Part shown: positions 60,001 through 64,000 of the stretch, piece by piece
Layout: every line of letters starts with the position of its first letter
How positions within the stretch are numbered: the stretch's first letter is position 1
Source: Rhabdornis inornatus
Lineage: Eukaryota; Chordata; Aves; Passeriformes; Rhabdornithidae
Length of the DNA stretch: 64,000 bases
Direction of reading: 5' to 3'
Assembly (NCBI GenBank): GCA_013397075.1
Contig: VWZS01009934.1
Coordinates: 2,569,926-2,633,925, forward strand
Notes under the pieces: generated by a model
Database searches by the model: none
What the model saw: only the letters and a program-made list of their open reading frames with translations
What the model was told of the DNA's origin: nothing
Translations under genes and position numbers: made by a program

Positions 60001-63000
60001 TTCTTCTGTTAAGTAGTAAAACTTTCTGTTCTGTTTTACGAGCATTAGCACTGGTACAAGTGGGAGTTTGGAGACGTGGACAAGAGAGAACGGGCAGGGT
60101 TGTTGCAGGAATAATTCTAAGCAATAGTGGGTATTCTATATGTTGCACAATGTGGTGGTTTTCAGAAGTGTAGGACGGTTCAATATATTAGCAAGACAGT
60201 TGTAGTATTCAATTCAACTCTCATTAATTCAGCTCTTATCAAAAGCTACCATATTTTAATTTGGACTGAAAAGTTTTGTTTCAGAGGCTGGAACTTAATT
60301 TTTTTTTACAAAAGCACTAACCAAGTTCTTCAAATTGTTTCTGAGAATTCAGCTAGCAAGAAAATACCTCTTTTCTGTAATACTGAATATTTTGGTAGTC
60401 ATGCAAACCTTTTTAGTGCTACTTTTAATTTAGAGGGAAAACCTATATTTGGCTGGAGAAGACCTCCCAGATTGCCTTGCTTATGTGTGGCCCATAATTT
60501 GCAGAAGTTTTAATGAGAACTGAGTGTGGGAGAAATAGAAGGTGGTGAGGGAAACCTGGGAAACTGTGAGCAGCCAAGAGGTGAGGTTAGATGAGACACT
60601 GGGTGTGGAGAACAGGAATGGTGAAACTGGGGTTGCACAGATCTAGGCTGTGAACACCTGCTTGGTGAGGAAAAGATTGTGAGATAGACGACGTGCAGTC
60701 CTGATTGTGGAGGAACTGGGCTACAGGAAAGGGAATGAGGAAGCAAATGGAGAGAGCCTGGGGAAGAGTGTGACTAAACCATGGAGTGGGAAACTAATGT
60801 ACTGGGCTTGAGTGCTATTACTGAAGGTGTTGGATTACTTTGTGCCGACAAGACCATGGGAACCAAGGGCAAGATTTTCTGGGGATAAAAACAGAGAATC
60901 CTGAACAGTGGAACTGAAGTTTGAACTTTGCCAAGAAGTTTGGAGAATGAGAAATTATTCTCACGGTGGGCAGCAGCAGTTGCAATGCAGTGCCCATCTG
61001 CCTTGTGGTGCAGAGTTCAGGCCTTCTGCTTGTTACTTGAGAAAGCTGCCATGCAAAGCAATTAAACAGCTTGTTAGCTGAACAGTTATTTGCAAGAATG
61101 CCTCTTATATATTTGGTTGTGATCATAATGTAGTGCACTGCTTTGAAACTGCTTCCGTGGCAGTTGATTCAGCTGGGGAAAGACACGTGGAAGGATTTGC
61201 TGGGATATCCCTGAAGGATGGAATGACCCACATGTGGGGGAGCCACATGTGGGGCATAGTTTGTGTACCCTCTGTACAGGGCTTCGGTTGTGCCCAGACT
61301 TTTCTTGTAGACTACTTGCTTAGGAGAGGTAAATGGTCACAGCCTGCCTCTCCAGGAAAGTAGGATGTTACAGCAAAACAGGAGTGTGAGGGTTTAGCCA
61401 GTACAGGAGGCAGCACCACAGGACAGGGGCTTTTCCTAGGCCGTTCTGGTCTATCTGTTTTCAATGTGCTCTTTTCTGGAGCAAAGCATTCAAACATCCA
61501 TCCCCTTCCAGGGATCCAATTTTTGTTTTTCCCGAAATGTGTCCTTGGAAACAGCCTGTGAATTGCATCATTATGGAGCTCTACAGAATTTTGTAGGCAT
61601 GGGGCTGTAATAGTGTTTTCCCTGAAGTGAACCAGAACTGGAAAGCACGAGCTGCCACATATCTGGAGATTTTATCTTCATGCGATTGCAAGACTTTATC
61701 ATAATGGGATTGGAAACCTTATTTTTGATATTTCTAAAATGTTTAGGGTATTATTTAATTATTTATTTTAAGGCTGGCTCCCTACTGATTAGATTATTGA
61801 AGAGCTGGAATACCCTTAATTATAGGGTGTATTCTGGTTGCAGCTGCATATTCTAACTGTGAGCTGGCTCCTCCAAGAGCCCACTCAGATATGGATATGG
61901 TCTGTAGCTCACTGATTGTCGAAAGCTAAGTAGTTTTGTCTGTTTGTATATCGCTCCTGAGCTGGAATGGACTCTCAGAGCAGAACTTGAAATGCTTTGG
62001 ATGGTGCTGTAACTGGCAGACTATCCATCTACAGGTAAGTGAGAGACCACACAAAAACTGGTTTTGTTACTTTTAGAGGTGATTTGATGCTGACATTACT
62101 TGAAAAATGTACAGCTTGGTCCTATGTGACTTCAACTGTATGATTATACACATCCTTTGAAGTAAATTTTCCAGCATTCTCGTGGCATCAAATATCTTGT
62201 AAAGTAATCTGAGGTTTAGGAGCTGAATTCCGCTAAACAATTTGTATTTTATTATTTTTATCAAAAAGATTCTGTGAAGTCCATTCTTGAGGCTTTAATT
62301 TTGCCAGTTATGAAGAGTGTGTGACTCACAGGGAGTTACTTAAATTCTGTGTTTGTGTGATTACTCGTGGCTTGTGAAATTTTAAACTTGCTTTTCCTGT
62401 CTACATGAAGTACTTCCCTATTCCTTCTCCTTTCATGCTGTGTTGCCTTATTAAGAAAGGAAAGGGCACTGATTTTATACCTGGACACTGCTTATTAAGT
62501 GAAGCAGAGTGAAATGCTGCCATGCAGTCAAATGTCAAAATTACATCAGAGTCCATCTAAGAAGTATTCAAATGAAAACAGTGATTTTATTAAGCTTTTC
62601 AGTATGTTGTAAAAAATGCAATAAATGCAGAACTTAGATGTGACACAGACCTTGTATAGTCTTGGTAAATAAATTCTAACTCCATCTTCTCATCTTATTC
62701 AAAAGTCTCAACAGTTACATGAGTACCAGTCATGGTTTCTGAAGTGTTTTGACATACTTAGCCCACAAGTGATAGTTTTCATTCTTTTGTCTTATGGTTC
62801 ATTACTTTCCAAAATGGAGCTGTGTTTGCTACTACAATATTTTTTATCCAAAAATGGTGTGCCTCATTTCTGCAAGAATCAGGTCCTTCACGCATGTCCA
62901 GATCTTTTGGACTGAAGGGCTGTGATGGTGAGTGAGGTACTGCTGTGCTCTCTTTCTTGACTTTGGATAATTATGATAGAGCAAGTACTGGTAGCTGAGT

Positions 63001-64000
63001 GAGTGTCCTCACTCTGCCTCCATCCTTTGTTTAGTGACTTCTTGGGACTGTTTTCAGTGTAACACCCAGGTATTCAGAGGGTGTCTTTTTGTGGCAAAAT
63101 GGAATGACCAGGGGCACCCACTGTGCTTCAGATGTGGTCTTGCATAATACTTGTTGCAGAAGAATTCCACATCCTTCATTCCACCCAGAAGCTTTACAAA
63201 ATAACATCTGTGCATGCAATCACCTGCTCTAATTTGCTTCTGCTGTTGCAATTGGTTACAAGACAAAGTCACAGTACAGACTCAGTGCAAAACAGAAATA
63301 ATGGAGCCTTCTGTACTGAATGAAAGAGCTGTGAATTTGGTCTTTCAGACTGTGCCTCTCTTTAATGTGTTCATGCCCATTTAGATGATACAGTGTTGAA
63401 AGTGAGATCTATTAAAGCTGGCTGTCATGTCTGTCTTCCCTTTTCTATGGTTTTTCCAAACCTCATCTTTATTTACTAAATGCACAGCTCAGACTGATTT
63501 TTTTAGGAAAGCATTCAATTATTTTCAAAAATGAGGCTTGAAAACTGCATTATTTTGTATGTGCAGACATCTTCCTTCCTTTCTGCAACCTACTTTCCTG
63601 TGCTTAGTCTATGGCCTAGAAAGGTAGCAATGGCATGATGGCTAGGAGATTTTGTGTTAATGATGTACCTTCTTTCTGTGTTTAAAATCTCTTATAATTT
63701 GGTCTTTCCTTGGGGGATAGAGGAAAGGTCACAATTCTGCCCATATTCAGTGAAGGCTTCTATTTGACATTCAGTTATTCTGAAGGCTTGACTCAGTGGT
63801 GAGCAGCAAGATGGCTCAAGAAACTGCATTTTGGGAGTACTGGAAAAAGTAGCTAGGTCTAAGAAGGTGCTTGAACTGTGAGAAGCTCTCTGATGCTGTC
63901 ATGTAGCAGCATTTGTGGCTCCTGTGGAAGAAGAGTCAAATGTCAAGTGAACGAGAAGTGGTGGGAGTCAAGCAGCCTGCTATTGGCAGAGAGGTAAGAA
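51091..64000 (+). other. no coding exon recognised; probable first intron of RALBP1
   Basis: About 13 kb of mainly AT-rich sequence. No ORF resembles any protein I know and no CR1 was found beyond 51090. Short structures noted are a duplicated 12-mer (52597-52622), paired palindromic E-boxes (61227-61252), a perfect consensus splice donor at 62034/62035, and a purine-rich strip at about 60520-60760. If the downstream gene is RALBP1, its first coding exon lies beyond the window. Confidence 0.5.

Noticed and set aside
63900..63993. Possible exon ending at gagag|gtaaga near the window edge
   Set aside because: The donor is fair, but there is no convincing acceptor or conserved reading frame, and the window ends there.
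50761..64000. Search for RALBP1 coding exons
   Set aside because: No frame resembling its N-terminus (MTECFLPP) or its RhoGAP domain was found, so the gene body is not annotated here.
1..64000. tRNA, rRNA, CRISPR or prokaryotic operon features
   Set aside because: None was recognised by eye. The sequence is clearly intron-containing vertebrate DNA.

Overview
This window is vertebrate nuclear DNA and almost certainly comes from a bird. It carries several fragments of CR1 LINEs with the typical avian 3' ends, short intergenic spaces, and two single-copy genes whose exons read as close orthologues of the vertebrate ANKRD12 and TWSG1 genes. Both genes run on the + strand. In mammals they are neighbours in this order and are followed by RALBP1, so the block looks syntenic with the human 18p11 neighbourhood. 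The species cannot be told from the sequence alone.

Layout. 1-21,035: the 3' part of ANKRD12, an ankyrin-repeat nuclear co-repressor. Seven coding exons are visible: two ankyrin exons, one giant 4.7-kb exon and four small C-terminal exons. The stop codon is at 19,946-19,948, and the 3' UTR of about 1.1 kb ends near the AATAAA at 21,009. The first ~215 residues lie to the left of the window. 21,036-22,500: a short intergenic spacer. 22,500-24,150: a strong CpG island with a 25-N gap, the likely TWSG1 promoter and non-coding first exon. 25,270-43,877: the complete TWSG1 coding region in four exons. They join to exactly 223 codons plus stop, the mammalian length, and encode the secreted BMP/chordin-binding protein Twisted gastrulation. 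43,878 to about 44.7-46.1 kb: TWSG1 3' UTR with several possible poly(A) signals. 46.1-50.1 kb: intergenic DNA with CR1 pieces and one block that may be a conserved non-coding element. 50,090-50,760: a second CpG island, interrupted by 99 Ns and holding two opposed ZNF143-type sites. By synteny this is the probable RALBP1 promoter. 50.76-64 kb: no coding exon recognised, most simply a long first intron of RALBP1.

The two confirmed genes act in different pathways. ANKRD12 is nuclear and binds p160 coactivators and histone deacetylases. TWSG1 is extracellular and tunes BMP signalling. Nothing here suggests an operon-like relation; they are simply close neighbours.

Most notable observations. 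(1) A possible cassette exon of 102 nt (1,820-1,921) lies in the ANKRD12 intron before the giant exon. It has a good acceptor, a perfect consensus donor, preserved phase and no in-frame stop. (2) A perfect 33-bp inverted repeat (29,770-29,802 / 29,840-29,872) lies in TWSG1 intron 2 and is bounded by a 10-bp direct repeat. (3) Three Pumilio-type sites lie in the ANKRD12 3' UTR, two of them just before the poly(A) signal. (4) A 5'-truncated antisense CR1 abuts the presumed RALBP1 promoter. No CRISPR array, rRNA, tRNA or other non-eukaryotic system was seen.
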